This document shows, one piece after another, positions 27,601 to 35,990 of a stretch of 52,642 bases of DNA (its first letter is position 1; each line of letters begins with the position of its first letter). The position numbers were made by a program, and so were the translations under genes. Source of the stretch: Pseudomonas sp. P7548 (GTDB lineage: Bacteria > Pseudomonadota > Gammaproteobacteria > Pseudomonadales > Pseudomonadaceae); contig NZ_JACARO010000010.1 of the NCBI RefSeq assembly GCF_013386585.1, positions 1-52,642 on the forward strand. Reading direction: 5' to 3'. The notes beneath the pieces were generated by a model. That model was not told the DNA's origin. It did no database searches and was given only the letters and a program-made list of their open reading frames with translations.

Positions 27601-30600
27601 CCGAGCGTGAACGTAACCCGGACGGTTGGTACCGTGCGGCGGCGGCCTTCACACAGCAATATTCGGAAGGCGGCGCCAAGTACGATCCGAAGAACCTTGG
27701 CGGCCTGGAAGCGGCCATGGCGTCGTTTATCGGCCAGATGGAAAGCGAACAGACCGGGCTGCGCAAAACCACTGAATTGAGCACACCTGACCAACGCTAT
27801 GGCGCGGTGATCCAGGCCGGCGGAGCGGTGGATGTGAAGGCCCAGGCCGGTATCGACAACAGCGTGGTACGCGGTGGCTACACCTATGTTGGCAGCGGTG
27901 CGACCGTGGGCGGCGGCGCACCGGTTTACTCGACGCAGATTAACCTCAACGCGCAATTGCCGGCTGACGTCGCGCAACAGCAGGTCAACCCGCTGGGTCT
28001 GCCAGGCTTCGGCCTGCCCACCGGGCAAAACGGCTTGTTCCATCTCAACGACGGCAATGGCGTCAATGGCCTGCCCACCAGCCAGTTCGCGGCCAACCCG
28101 CACAAGTACCTGATCGAAACCAACCCGCTGCTCACCGACATGCGCCAGTTCATGAGCTCGGACTACATGCTCGCCAAGCTCGGCTATGACCCCGACACGG
28201 CTCAACGTCGCCTGGGCGATGGTTTCTACGAACAACGCCTGATCCAACAGGCGGTGCTCGCCCGCACCGGCCAGCGTTTTATCGACGGCCAGACCAGCGA
28301 CGCCGACCTGTTCAAGCACCTGATGGACAACGCCATCAGCAGCAAGGACGCCCTCAACCTGTCGGTGGGCGTGAGCCTCACCGCCGAGCAAGTGGCAGCG
28401 CTGACCCACGATATCGTGTGGATGGAAAACGCCACGGTCGCCGGCCAGCAAGTCTTGGTGCCCGTGCTTTACCTGGCCCAGGCCAACAACCGCCTGGCCC
28501 CGAATGGCGCGTTGATTACCGGCAATGACATCAGCCTGTTGGCGGGCAGCGACCTGACCAACGTCGGTACCCTGCGTGCCACGGGCAGCCTTTTGGCGAG
28601 CGCCGGGCGCGATATGAGTAACGCCGGCTTGATGGAAGCGGGTGGTCGCCTCGATCTACTGGCCGGCAATACCTTGAGTAACCGGGCCGGTGGCGTGATC
28701 GCCGGACATGAGGTCACCCTGGCCGCACGCGGCGACCTGCTCAACGAGCGCACGGTCACCACCCACCAGAGTGCCAGTGACTATCGCGCCGAGCGCTCCG
28801 ACTTCGCCGACAGCGCCGCGCGTATCGAATCGGCCAGTGCCCTGACCCTGCAAGCCGGCCGCAACATCAACAATGTCGGTGGCGCGCTCAGCAGCGGTAC
28901 CGACACCACGACCCAGGCGGTGGGCGACGTGAATATCGTCGCTGCGCAAACCCAGAACAGCAGCGTGATCGGCACTCGCTCGCGCCAGGCCAGCATCACC
29001 CAGCAGGGTTCGGTCATCCAGGCCGGGCGCGACTTGAAGGTGACGTCCGAGCAGGACGTGAACATCGCTGCCAGTCAACTGGAAGCCAAGCGCGACATGG
29101 CTGTCGTGGCCACCGGCAACCTCAATGTGATCACCGCCGCCAACGAACAGCATTCGGCGTACAACTCGAAGAAGGTCAAGAGCATCGAGGACCACGTGCA
29201 GCAGGTGTCTTCCGTGCTCAAGGCTGGCGGCGATGCCAGCCTGAGTGCAGGTCAAGACTTGCAACTGGTCGCCAGCCAGGTGAGTGCCGGCAACGAAGCG
29301 TACCTGGTGGCCGGCAAGAACCTGAGCCTCAAGACCGCCGAAGACCACGACTACAGCTTCTTCAGCAAGACCAAGAAAACGTCCCAGGGCAAGTCATTCC
29401 GCCTCGACGAAACCGACGCGGTGAATAACGTCGGCAGCCTCGTCAGTGCGGGCACCCACAGCACCTTGGTGGCCGGTGAAAACCTGTTGCTGGCGGGCAG
29501 CGCCGTCACTGCTGAAAAAGGCGCCACACAATTGGTCGCAGGCAAGGACGTGAGCATCCTGGCAGTGAGCAATTCCGACGGCGCCCGTCATGAGCGCAAG
29601 GAGAGCAAAAGCAGCTGGGGTGGGCTCAAGTCGAGCAAGGTTGAGGATCAGGTCAACGAAAAGCGCACCACAGCCATGGGCAGCATGGTCTCCGGCGAAA
29701 CCGTCAGTGTGGCGGCCAAGCGTGATGCAACGGTCACCGGTTCCGCGCTGGTCAGCACCGGCGACCTCGCCGTACAAGCCGGCCGTGACCTGACCATCGA
29801 TGCGGCGCAAAACACATTCGCTCGCACCGATATGCACAAGGAAAAGAACCGCGACCTTACTGGCGTGCTGACCGGCAACACGCTCGGTTTGGATGACCTT
29901 ACCGGCAATCAGAAGCTGTACATCAACAGCTCGAAACACAACGGCACGGCCAATGAAATGACCTTGACCGGCAGCACCATTGGCTCAAGCGCAGGCAATG
30001 TGTCGCTGACCGCAGGGCGCGAGCTGTCGGTGGTGGCGAGTGACCTGGTGAGTACCAAGAACATGGAACTCAGTGGTGCCAACGTCACCATTACCTCCGG
30101 TGTGGAAACCGCCAGCCAGACCAGCAAGGACAGTTCCAAGAGCCTCGCCGTAGGCCGTGTGATCGCCGGCACGGTGGTCGATACCGCCAACAGCATTCGC
30201 GATGCAGCCGAAGCGGCCCGCAGCTCCGATGACCCGCGGCTCAAGGCGGTGAAGATCGCCCAGGCGGCCTTGTCGCTCTACAACCTCAATAACCAGGCGG
30301 GCGAAGCTGCCAAGCAAAGCACCGGCTTCAAGGACAAAACCGGCGGGTCTGCCGGCAACGGTTCGCTGATCAAGATCGGTACCGAGCTGGCCAACACCCG
30401 GACCAAAAGCAGCAGCGAATACACGGCGCAGAGCGCGCACCAGAGCAGCCTGAATGCCGGAGAGAAACTCTCGATCATCGCAGCGGGTGACGCGCCGGGC
30501 ACGTTGGGTGACTTGAACATCACGGGCAGTTCGTTGAAGGCCGACAGCCTGCTGTTGTCCGCGAAAAACAACATCCTGCTGCAAAGCGCACAGAACACCA

Positions 30601-33236
30601 CCGACCGTAAAAACGATGGTTCGCGCAACCGAACGGCCATCGGTGCCAGCTTCAACATCGGTGAGCAAAACGGTTTTACGCTGGACCTGGGCGCACAAAC
30701 TGCCAAGAACCTGGGGTCGGGCGGTTCCGTGACGCAGGTCAATACCACCGTGGAGGCCCGTTCCCTGCTGCTGAGCAGTGGCCAGGACACCACCTTGGCC
30801 GGTGCGCAGGTACGGGCTGACCGTATCGATGCCGACATCGGCGGCAACCTCAACATCCTGTCGCGCCAGGACACTGACACCTCGAAGAGCAAGCAGGACA
30901 GCGCGGGCTTTGGCGCAAGTATTTGTATTCCGCCGTTCTGCTATGGGTCCACCGTTTCGGCGTCCGCCAACCTCGCGGCGTCGAAGATGAACAGCGATTA
31001 CCAGGCGGTGACCGACCAGAGTGGTTTCTTTGCCGGTAAGGGCGGTTACACCATCGATGTGGCCAAGAACACCACCTTGCAGGGTGCGGTGATTGCCAGC
31101 GAGGCCACGGCTGACAAGAACCTGCTGCTGACCGACCGCCTGCTGGTCAGCGACATCAAGAACAAAAGCGAGATCAAGAGCCAGTCGGCGGGCGTGAGCG
31201 TTTCCGGCTCTTACAGCGGTGGCGTGGGTACCCTGTCGCCGGGTGCGTTGTATGGCATGTCGCTCAACGATTCGGACCACAGTTACACGCGCAGTGCGGT
31301 CAGCGAAGGCACGATCGTGGTGCGCAACCCGCAAGGTGCCGGCGACCTGATCGGTCTGAACCGCGATACCGCCAATGCCAATCAGCGCCTCGACAAGCCT
31401 GATGAAAAGGCCATGCAAGAACGCATGGACCTGATCAAGAGCTCGATGGAGCTGACCAAAGGTATCGGCGATGCCATCGCTTCGGCGCGGATCAAAGCCG
31501 CCAGCGACGAAAACAGCGATATCAGCAAAGCGACCAGGCAGAAGCTGATCGAAGAAGGTGTCGCCAACCCGTCACAGGCCCAGATCAGCCAACGAGCGCA
31601 GCAGGATTACGGCATCGGCAGCAGTTTCCAGAAGGCCAGCCAAGCGGTGACCGCCGTGGTGCAGGCGGCCATGGGTGGCAGTATCGGTGGGGCGATGGCG
31701 GGTGCTGCGGCGCCGTACCTGGCGCAGACCGTCAAGCAGATGACCGAGGGTGACCCGAACGCCAACCTGATGGCTCACGCGGTGCTGGGTGCCGTGCTGG
31801 CCCGGGCCGGCGGGAACTCGGCGTTGGCCGGAGCCGCCGGGGCTGTTGCAGCGCAGGAAACCGAGCGCCTGATCCGCGAGCAACTCTACGGCGGCGCGAG
31901 CAACGAAAGCCTGACTCAGGAGCAGAAGACGACGATCTCCAGCCTTTCAACACTCGCGGCCGGGCTCTCCGGCTCGCTGGTCGGTAAGGATGCGCTCAAT
32001 GCGGTGGCGGCGGCGCAGGTCGGCAAGAACGCGGTGGAGAACAACCACCTGAGCATCCTGGAAGGCTTGTCCCTGACGGAGAAGAAAAAAGAGTTCAAGG
32101 CCTCCTGTCTCAACGTGACGTCCACCGCTTGTAAAGCGCTGGCAGCGGACATCAATGCGCTGTTGGAAAAGGGGGGTAGCACGCTGAAGGTGGATCACTT
32201 TGAAGCGACGGACTTCCTGCAGGCCTCGGATACAAAAGTGACACCAGGGCAGGTCCTGCCATGCGGCATCTCGGGCAATGGGTTCTGCGTGGTCACGAGC
32301 ATTTCGGTCAAGACGGCGTTGGGCGATGAGTGGGCGCTGCAACCGGCCAGCGACACACAAGCCAAGGTGGGCAAGGACTATCAACAGGCCTTGCAGCAGG
32401 ACTTGGGCGGTGTCTTGAAAGAAAAGTCCGATGAGATGTTTGTCGCCGGATGCGGTGGCATGGGGCCTATCGGCATTGGCTGCCAGACCTGGATGGCCGC
32501 TGGCGGCGCGAGCCCCCTGGGTGATCAGACCACCGGCCAGCGGGTGATGTGGGGCTCTCAAGCGCTGTTGAACAGCCTGGGCTTGGTCGGGGTGATTTAC
32601 GAAGGCGCGGCAAGCACGGCTGGTAAAGGCGTGATCGCGGAGTCCAGCACGGCCGGCAAGGTGCAACTACCGTCGTGGTACCGCACTGAGGGTGCTGCCG
32701 GTGCTGAGTTTGTCTCCACAGGCGGTGGTCTGCCTGAGGGCGCGAGTCGCGTCATCAATACCCGCACGGGTAATTATGAGGTGCTGTCGGGCGGCAAGCT
32801 GTACATGGAAACGCCAACGGGTCTTGTACCGAAGGATGGAGGCAACCTGGCGGTACTTGCCAACGCCGAGAGGACCATTGCTGCCAACTCCGCGGAGCGA
32901 GCCGGGCTTCAACACGTCGCAGATCTTCCTACGGGCAGCTTTTCGATTTCCGATTGGACAGGTTACCCTTCGGGAGTACCGCAACCTGCAGGGCCCTTCC
33001 GATTACTTGAGGGCGCCGAGTATGCTGCCGCCCGCAGTGCCGCCAACAACGCCAACCGGACGATTCGCAAAGACCAGGGACTGGTTGGTTTGCCGGTGGA
33101 TGTGCATGAAGTCAACCCGGTCAAGTTTGGTGGCAGCCCAACGGACTCGACCAACAAATTGGTTCTGCCGCGCGACGTTCATCGACAGCAAGTGACGCCC
33201 TGGTGGAACCAACTGCAGAAAGACTTGGGACGATAG
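24633..33236 (+). CDS. cdiA: TpsA/CdiA-like contact-dependent inhibition protein with HNH-type toxin tail
   Basis: 2,867 residues from the ATG at 24633 (an ATG at 24618 is also in frame). After a long signal peptide ('LALILANALFWQPLLAQADG') comes the TPS secretion domain (about 35-300; 'IVANPYGITCNGCGFINTP' is diagnostic). Long filamentous-haemagglutinin repeats follow, then a region with FHA-2-like segments ('NVITAANEQHSAYNSKK'). The pretoxin motif VENN is at residues 2468-2471. The C-terminal 396 residues contain three Cys pairs and end in a nuclease-like domain: 'VHEVNPVKFGGSPTDSTNK' then 'DVHRQQVTPWWN', giving an H-N-H triad at about His2825, Asn2841 and His2850. This pattern is common in polymorphic toxins paired with SMI1/KNR4 immunity proteins, which is exactly what follows. 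The HNH call is from motif recognition, not structure. Confidence 0.9.
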   Translation: MDVRPASALKSLFQRGLALILANALFWQPLLAQADGIVVSGPGTTVGQAGNGVPVVNIATPNGSGLSHNQFKDYNVGPNGVILNNATGMVQSTQLGGIIVGNPNLKGGAANVILNEVNGGSPSQLRGYTEVAGQSAKVIVANPYGITCNGCGFINTPNVTLTTGKPIIDKAGRLDHYQVDGGAVTIDGKGLNASNVDRFEIITRSAKINAQINARQLTVIAGRNDVDAQSLKTTTRADDGSAKPELAIDSSALGGMYAGAIKLVGTEAGVGVKLDGTLAASGGDIQLDANGHLSMAQAASSGAVDIKAASLDAQGPVYAGTTLKVQTKGELKNRKTLAARDSVTLASNGQLTNDGIIEAGVNADNTRNSGGDVTLDSQHITNTGTVIANRNLTANASQTLTNQGGTLSAKQALKVTADTVDNQNKGRLLSDNTLNVTSAQLNNSHEGVISSDGAQTLTVSGVLDNSQSGSIDSTGAFELHGNTLDNSAGSLTGASTITLDLLGNLVNQNAKLASAGALLIKRADHIDNQGGRLTSQGLLTLFANSVDNRNTGTLAANDGLALTVGGLLQNGTNGLIHSEKAGLNLTVGTLENDGGQITAKAGDAVVDATAFNNGGGYLFARDRVRLGGMNVDNGGEIAGHQIDVSLRGALTNRGLIESATTLDIDTAGLNNSGQMRALGATGKTRYAIGGLLANSGKLETANDELSLAAGTFNNVGGSVLHVGKGTLDLSGISLDDVGGSLVTQGDLTLDKANWTNSTAIQAGQLTVNVGNLQQTATGKLLGTRALVGNGQDWTLAGTVASQGTLDLNVGSLLNDHGLIFSGGDMGLRVDRLKNLAADIYAMGNLRIDRDGQGGLASSIINSSSTIQADGGLTLAAGSIQNIRTVLTTESGIYSASITPTPCIEGVTGGDCDGGKQNRPFLITQRDHFIVSDATAGSAITSGGNLLLTGGELLNSSSSIAAGGNLTATVNQLTNVGVVTHDTEYQRIFTSERERNPDGWYRAAAAFTQQYSEGGAKYDPKNLGGLEAAMASFIGQMESEQTGLRKTTELSTPDQRYGAVIQAGGAVDVKAQAGIDNSVVRGGYTYVGSGATVGGGAPVYSTQINLNAQLPADVAQQQVNPLGLPGFGLPTGQNGLFHLNDGNGVNGLPTSQFAANPHKYLIETNPLLTDMRQFMSSDYMLAKLGYDPDTAQRRLGDGFYEQRLIQQAVLARTGQRFIDGQTSDADLFKHLMDNAISSKDALNLSVGVSLTAEQVAALTHDIVWMENATVAGQQVLVPVLYLAQANNRLAPNGALITGNDISLLAGSDLTNVGTLRATGSLLASAGRDMSNAGLMEAGGRLDLLAGNTLSNRAGGVIAGHEVTLAARGDLLNERTVTTHQSASDYRAERSDFADSAARIESASALTLQAGRNINNVGGALSSGTDTTTQAVGDVNIVAAQTQNSSVIGTRSRQASITQQGSVIQAGRDLKVTSEQDVNIAASQLEAKRDMAVVATGNLNVITAANEQHSAYNSKKVKSIEDHVQQVSSVLKAGGDASLSAGQDLQLVASQVSAGNEAYLVAGKNLSLKTAEDHDYSFFSKTKKTSQGKSFRLDETDAVNNVGSLVSAGTHSTLVAGENLLLAGSAVTAEKGATQLVAGKDVSILAVSNSDGARHERKESKSSWGGLKSSKVEDQVNEKRTTAMGSMVSGETVSVAAKRDATVTGSALVSTGDLAVQAGRDLTIDAAQNTFARTDMHKEKNRDLTGVLTGNTLGLDDLTGNQKLYINSSKHNGTANEMTLTGSTIGSSAGNVSLTAGRELSVVASDLVSTKNMELSGANVTITSGVETASQTSKDSSKSLAVGRVIAGTVVDTANSIRDAAEAARSSDDPRLKAVKIAQAALSLYNLNNQAGEAAKQSTGFKDKTGGSAGNGSLIKIGTELANTRTKSSSEYTAQSAHQSSLNAGEKLSIIAAGDAPGTLGDLNITGSSLKADSLLLSAKNNILLQSAQNTTDRKNDGSRNRTAIGASFNIGEQNGFTLDLGAQTAKNLGSGGSVTQVNTTVEARSLLLSSGQDTTLAGAQVRADRIDADIGGNLNILSRQDTDTSKSKQDSAGFGASICIPPFCYGSTVSASANLAASKMNSDYQAVTDQSGFFAGKGGYTIDVAKNTTLQGAVIASEATADKNLLLTDRLLVSDIKNKSEIKSQSAGVSVSGSYSGGVGTLSPGALYGMSLNDSDHSYTRSAVSEGTIVVRNPQGAGDLIGLNRDTANANQRLDKPDEKAMQERMDLIKSSMELTKGIGDAIASARIKAASDENSDISKATRQKLIEEGVANPSQAQISQRAQQDYGIGSSFQKASQAVTAVVQAAMGGSIGGAMAGAAAPYLAQTVKQMTEGDPNANLMAHAVLGAVLARAGGNSALAGAAGAVAAQETERLIREQLYGGASNESLTQEQKTTISSLSTLAAGLSGSLVGKDALNAVAAAQVGKNAVENNHLSILEGLSLTEKKKEFKASCLNVTSTACKALAADINALLEKGGSTLKVDHFEATDFLQASDTKVTPGQVLPCGISGNGFCVVTSISVKTALGDEWALQPASDTQAKVGKDYQQALQQDLGGVLKEKSDEMFVAGCGGMGPIGIGCQTWMAAGGASPLGDQTTGQRVMWGSQALLNSLGLVGVIYEGAASTAGKGVIAESSTAGKVQLPSWYRTEGAAGAEFVSTGGGLPEGASRVINTRTGNYEVLSGGKLYMETPTGLVPKDGGNLAVLANAERTIAANSAERAGLQHVADLPTGSFSISDWTGYPSGVPQPAGPFRLLEGAEYAAARSAANNANRTIRKDQGLVGLPVDVHEVNPVKFGGSPTDSTNKLVLPRDVHRQQVTPWWNQLQKDLGR

Positions 33237-33238
33237 TG

Positions 33239-33631
33239 ATGAAATATGAACTGACAGAAGGGCAGCTCAACCCTCCCGCTGAGCGTGAGGCCATCAATGA
33301 GGTGGTGAAGGCCCTGGGGTTTTCACTGCCCGAAAGCTACCTCGATTTTTTGAGAGCCCATAACGGTGGTGAAGGCTTTATCGGCGACAACTACATCATT
33401 TTCTGGTCGGCTGAAGAGCTTGAAGCATTCAACCGCGAATATGAAGTAGCCACCTACGCGCCCGGCATCTTCCTGTTCGCTTCTGATGGCGGTGGTGAGG
33501 GCTATGGTTTCGACATGCAAGACGTGAACAGGCCGATCGTGCGTATGCCCTTCGTCGGTATGGAGCGGCAATACGCTGACGTGGTAGCGCGTGATCTGCC
33601 CGATCTTTTTACTCGGTTGCCCCAGCTATGA
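33239..33631 (+). CDS. SMI1/KNR4 (SUKH) family immunity protein
   Basis: 130 residues from the ATG at 33239, two bases after the toxin stop. The pattern 'ALGFSLPESYLDFLRAHNGGEGFIG' and 'IFLFASDGGGEGYGFDM' is the SMI1/KNR4 fold signature (an N-terminal helix, 'LP..Y..FL...NGGEG', and the 'GsdGgGe.ygfd' loop). Such proteins neutralise nuclease toxins of CDI and other polymorphic systems by direct binding in the cytoplasm. The position directly after the CdiA-like gene makes it the cognate immunity gene. Its stop codon overlaps the ATG of the next tiny gene. Confidence 0.88.
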   Translation: MKYELTEGQLNPPAEREAINEVVKALGFSLPESYLDFLRAHNGGEGFIGDNYIIFWSAEELEAFNREYEVATYAPGIFLFASDGGGEGYGFDMQDVNRPIVRMPFVGMERQYADVVARDLPDLFTRLPQL

Positions 33632-33810
33632 GTGACCAGAAAAGAGCGCCGCGCCCCAAGGGAATGGAGCTGTTCGACATCACCCCGATTATTCTGGGGG
33701 GTGACCCTTCCAGCCCCGAGAACAAAACCTGGCTGACACGCCAGCAGCACTTTGAGGCCGTGCGTTATTGGAACCGAATCATCAGTGATCTGCGCAAAAA
33801 ACATCCTTGA
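33628..33810 (+). CDS. 60-residue protein resembling the toxin's HNH core, first His replaced
   Basis: The ATG overlaps the immunity stop codon (ATGA), so it is translationally coupled. Residues 16-48 align without gaps to the toxin's catalytic core (about residues 2825-2857 of the CdiA-like protein): 11 of 33 positions are identical, including Pro20, Gly24-Gly25, Pro27, Asn32-Lys33, Arg38, His41 and Trp48. The first catalytic His of the toxin is Phe16 here. It begins with a short basic linker ('SDQKRAPRPKG') and lacks any signal. It may be a dead nuclease core acting as a decoy, an accessory to immunity, or a displaced orphan toxin tail that lost activity. The similarity is read directly from the sequence; the function is unknown. 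Confidence 0.72.
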   Translation: MSDQKRAPRPKGMELFDITPIILGGDPSSPENKTWLTRQQHFEAVRYWNRIISDLRKKHP

Positions 33811-33879
33811 AGCGCTACAGCCTTCGACCCCTTTCAAGGATGGTGATGTCTTGCCTATTGGCGGGTTGGGGCTTGGTCT

Positions 33880-34011
33880 GTAGTGAGCGGGCTTGCCCCG
33901 CGCTGGGTGGCGAAGCCGCCCCAAAAAGGCCGCCGCGTCGTATCAGGTAAAACGCGGCGCCTGGATTTAGGGCGGCTTCGCCGCCCAGCGCGGGGCAAGC
34001 CCGTTCACTAC
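33880..34011. repeat. Long REP-like inverted repeat (GTAGTGAGCGGGCTTGCCCC)
   Basis: Arms of about 41 bases (33880-33921 and 33970-34011) are nearly exact complements, and a second hairpin (CGCCGCGT / ACGCGGCG) is nested inside. It sits between the convergent CDI locus and the metalloprotease gene and fills most of the gap; it may serve as a bidirectional transcription barrier. Confidence 0.82.
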
Positions 34012-34065
34012 GTCAGAGCAGAATGATGACGAACGTAGCGCCCGTGGTGATCACCGTGCTTGCAA

Positions 34066-35607
34066 TCACAGCTTTCGGAGGCGGTAACTGCTGCGCGGCA
34101 ACGGTGCGCCAGGCTTGGCCTGCACGAGGTCTTCGGGGTTGACCCGCCCATGGGTGTTGATCAGCAGGTCGGCGTGCCTGTCGCCCGTGAGGTCGATGGA
34201 GACGCTGCCGCGCCCGGTCTGTTCGTCATACGCCAGAACGCTTTCGCCGGCCTTGCCGCTGAAAGCTGAGGTGAAAATCAGTGCCGGTACGTTGGCTTGC
34301 TGGAGGGCGCCGCAGACGTCGATCTTGTCGGTGCCGCTGGTGAAGTCCATCAAGGTGTCGGATTGATCGGGCGTGGAGTCGCTGGCGTGGTTGTAGACAA
34401 ACGTATCGGCGCCGCCGCCGCCGCGCAACCGGTCTGCGCCACCACCGCCGGTGAGCCGGTTGTTCGCCGCATTGCCAATCAGCGCATCATCCCCTGAGCC
34501 ACCGATGGCGTTTTCGATGATGCAGCCTCTGGCGATCGAGAGGTTACCCTGCAGGCCTCCCACGTCGGAAAACGCGCCGGCCTTGAGGTTGAGGGTCTGG
34601 TTGGAGCGGTAGCCGGAAAAATCCAGGGTGTCGTTGCCCGCCCCGTCCCATATGCAGGCCACGAAGCGGTCCTGGGCCGATTTCAGCGTGTAGTAGTCTC
34701 TTCGAGTGTTTGAATTGAAGCCGTAGGTGTTGTCTTCCTTGCGGGTTTGATAGTTGGCACCGTAGTGCTTCTGGATGGCTGCGATGTCATCCATCATGGG
34801 GGCCTTGGGTTTGGCGCCCAGTTCCTTGCCGCTGCTGCGATCCCCGAAGTAACTCATGACCGTGTGGGCGGTGGAGTCCTGGGCATAGACGCGCTGGCCT
34901 TCTCTTGCTCGGCCGTCATAGTTGCCCGGATGTCTCAAACCGAGAGCGTGGCCGATTTCATGGGTCATGACGACGCGACTGACCATGCCCCGGTTGTAGA
35001 GGGTTTCGCCGCCGCCATGCCCGTACGGATTCGGGTAGGTGCCTTGTGCCCTGGCGATAAAAGGTGAAATACCGAACGTCAACCGGCCTTCGGCCGGGCC
35101 CCCATTTTCGTGGAATTCCAGGTTGGCCACATCGGCCCAGGATTCTATCGACCGTCGCGCCTCGTGTTTCTGTGCCTCGTTGAACCCGCTGTTGTAGAAC
35201 GAATAGGAAATCTCGGTCACGTTGTTCCTGTTGCGGTCCTGCCATGTCAGAACGTGCTGGGTCAGCTGAGTGACGGATTGTTGTTCGTCGAAAGCGCGCT
35301 TGTTGACGTGGCTGACGTAAGGATCTTTCGGACGCAGGGTTGGGTCCTGCCCATCCCAGTTGCGTCGGGTCGGTTTGTCCGGATTGCCTGAGGGGGCACT
35401 TCGATCAAGTGTCAGGGGCTGGTGGTCTGGCCGGGGCATAGGGCGAAAAAATGGTTGGATGAATGGTCGGACGAAGGGATGGCTGATGAACGGGTGAACA
35501 AAGGGGCGAAAGATCAATGGCACATTGAAGGGCCGGAAGAAGTGCTGTGCCGTCGGATGGCGGATGAACGGCGTGACGAAACCGGTAAATCCAGAAGGTA
35601 TTCTCAT
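34066..35607 (-). CDS. Serralysin-like (M10B) RTX metalloprotease with Phe/Pro/His-rich N-terminus
   Basis: 513 residues. The zinc motif 'HEIGHALGLRH' (His216, Glu217, His220, His226) and the Met-turn 'MSYFG' (Met251) identify a metzincin of the serralysin type. 'GGSGDDALIGN' and 'GGGGADRLRGGGGADTF' are RTX nonapeptides that bind calcium, followed by a peptidase M10 C-terminal-like domain ('DTLMDFTSGTDKIDV'), consistent with type I secretion. Residues 10-60 carry a strange tandem of Phe-Pro-His units ('FRPFVHPFISHPFVRPF') not usual for serralysins; the start could instead be Met57. No Shine-Dalgarno is clear for either. No dedicated ABC exporter or inhibitor gene lies next to it, so it probably uses an exporter elsewhere. 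Confidence 0.87.
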   Translation of the reverse strand: MRIPSGFTGFVTPFIRHPTAQHFFRPFNVPLIFRPFVHPFISHPFVRPFIQPFFRPMPRPDHQPLTLDRSAPSGNPDKPTRRNWDGQDPTLRPKDPYVSHVNKRAFDEQQSVTQLTQHVLTWQDRNRNNVTEISYSFYNSGFNEAQKHEARRSIESWADVANLEFHENGGPAEGRLTFGISPFIARAQGTYPNPYGHGGGETLYNRGMVSRVVMTHEIGHALGLRHPGNYDGRAREGQRVYAQDSTAHTVMSYFGDRSSGKELGAKPKAPMMDDIAAIQKHYGANYQTRKEDNTYGFNSNTRRDYYTLKSAQDRFVACIWDGAGNDTLDFSGYRSNQTLNLKAGAFSDVGGLQGNLSIARGCIIENAIGGSGDDALIGNAANNRLTGGGGADRLRGGGGADTFVYNHASDSTPDQSDTLMDFTSGTDKIDVCGALQQANVPALIFTSAFSGKAGESVLAYDEQTGRGSVSIDLTGDRHADLLINTHGRVNPEDLVQAKPGAPLPRSSYRLRKL

Positions 35608-35990
35608 GTGAGGAATGTTCCAGGGAGTGCTTGTTTTTATCCTTGGTCAATGGCGTTGGGCAATATCCTATTGCGAGGATTAAGTTGGCAGCGCCAAGTG
35701 CGGGAGCCAATGATTTAAATGTTTCTTGAAGGGCTATCGGGGGGAGAGGTCGCATGCTGTTGCAGATGTGTTGTTTGAATGTAAATGCAGTGCTGTGACC
35801 GAGGTATCGAGCTAGAACGGGTTCCAGAAATTTGTATGGGTGAACGTTTCGGAAACCGGTGGCGGGAAATTAAAAGATACACACATGGGCTTACAGGATC
35901 GCCCTCGAAAGTAAAAAGGCCTAACCCGAACCGAAGGCACCTTGCGTCTGATGCTGTGTAGGCATCATTTATCCGCGAGGTCCTGTCGCC
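35608..35990. other. Gene-free divergent control region
   Basis: 383 bp between the divergent metalloprotease and VWA genes, more AT-rich than its flanks. It holds the palindrome GAAC-GG-GTTC near 35817-35826 but no sigma-70 boxes I can defend. Both promoters should lie here. Confidence 0.5.

Noticed and set aside
25005..28451. Long minus-strand open frame opposite the CdiA-like gene
   Set aside because: Antisense shadow of repetitive coding sequence; no recognisable domain or start signal.
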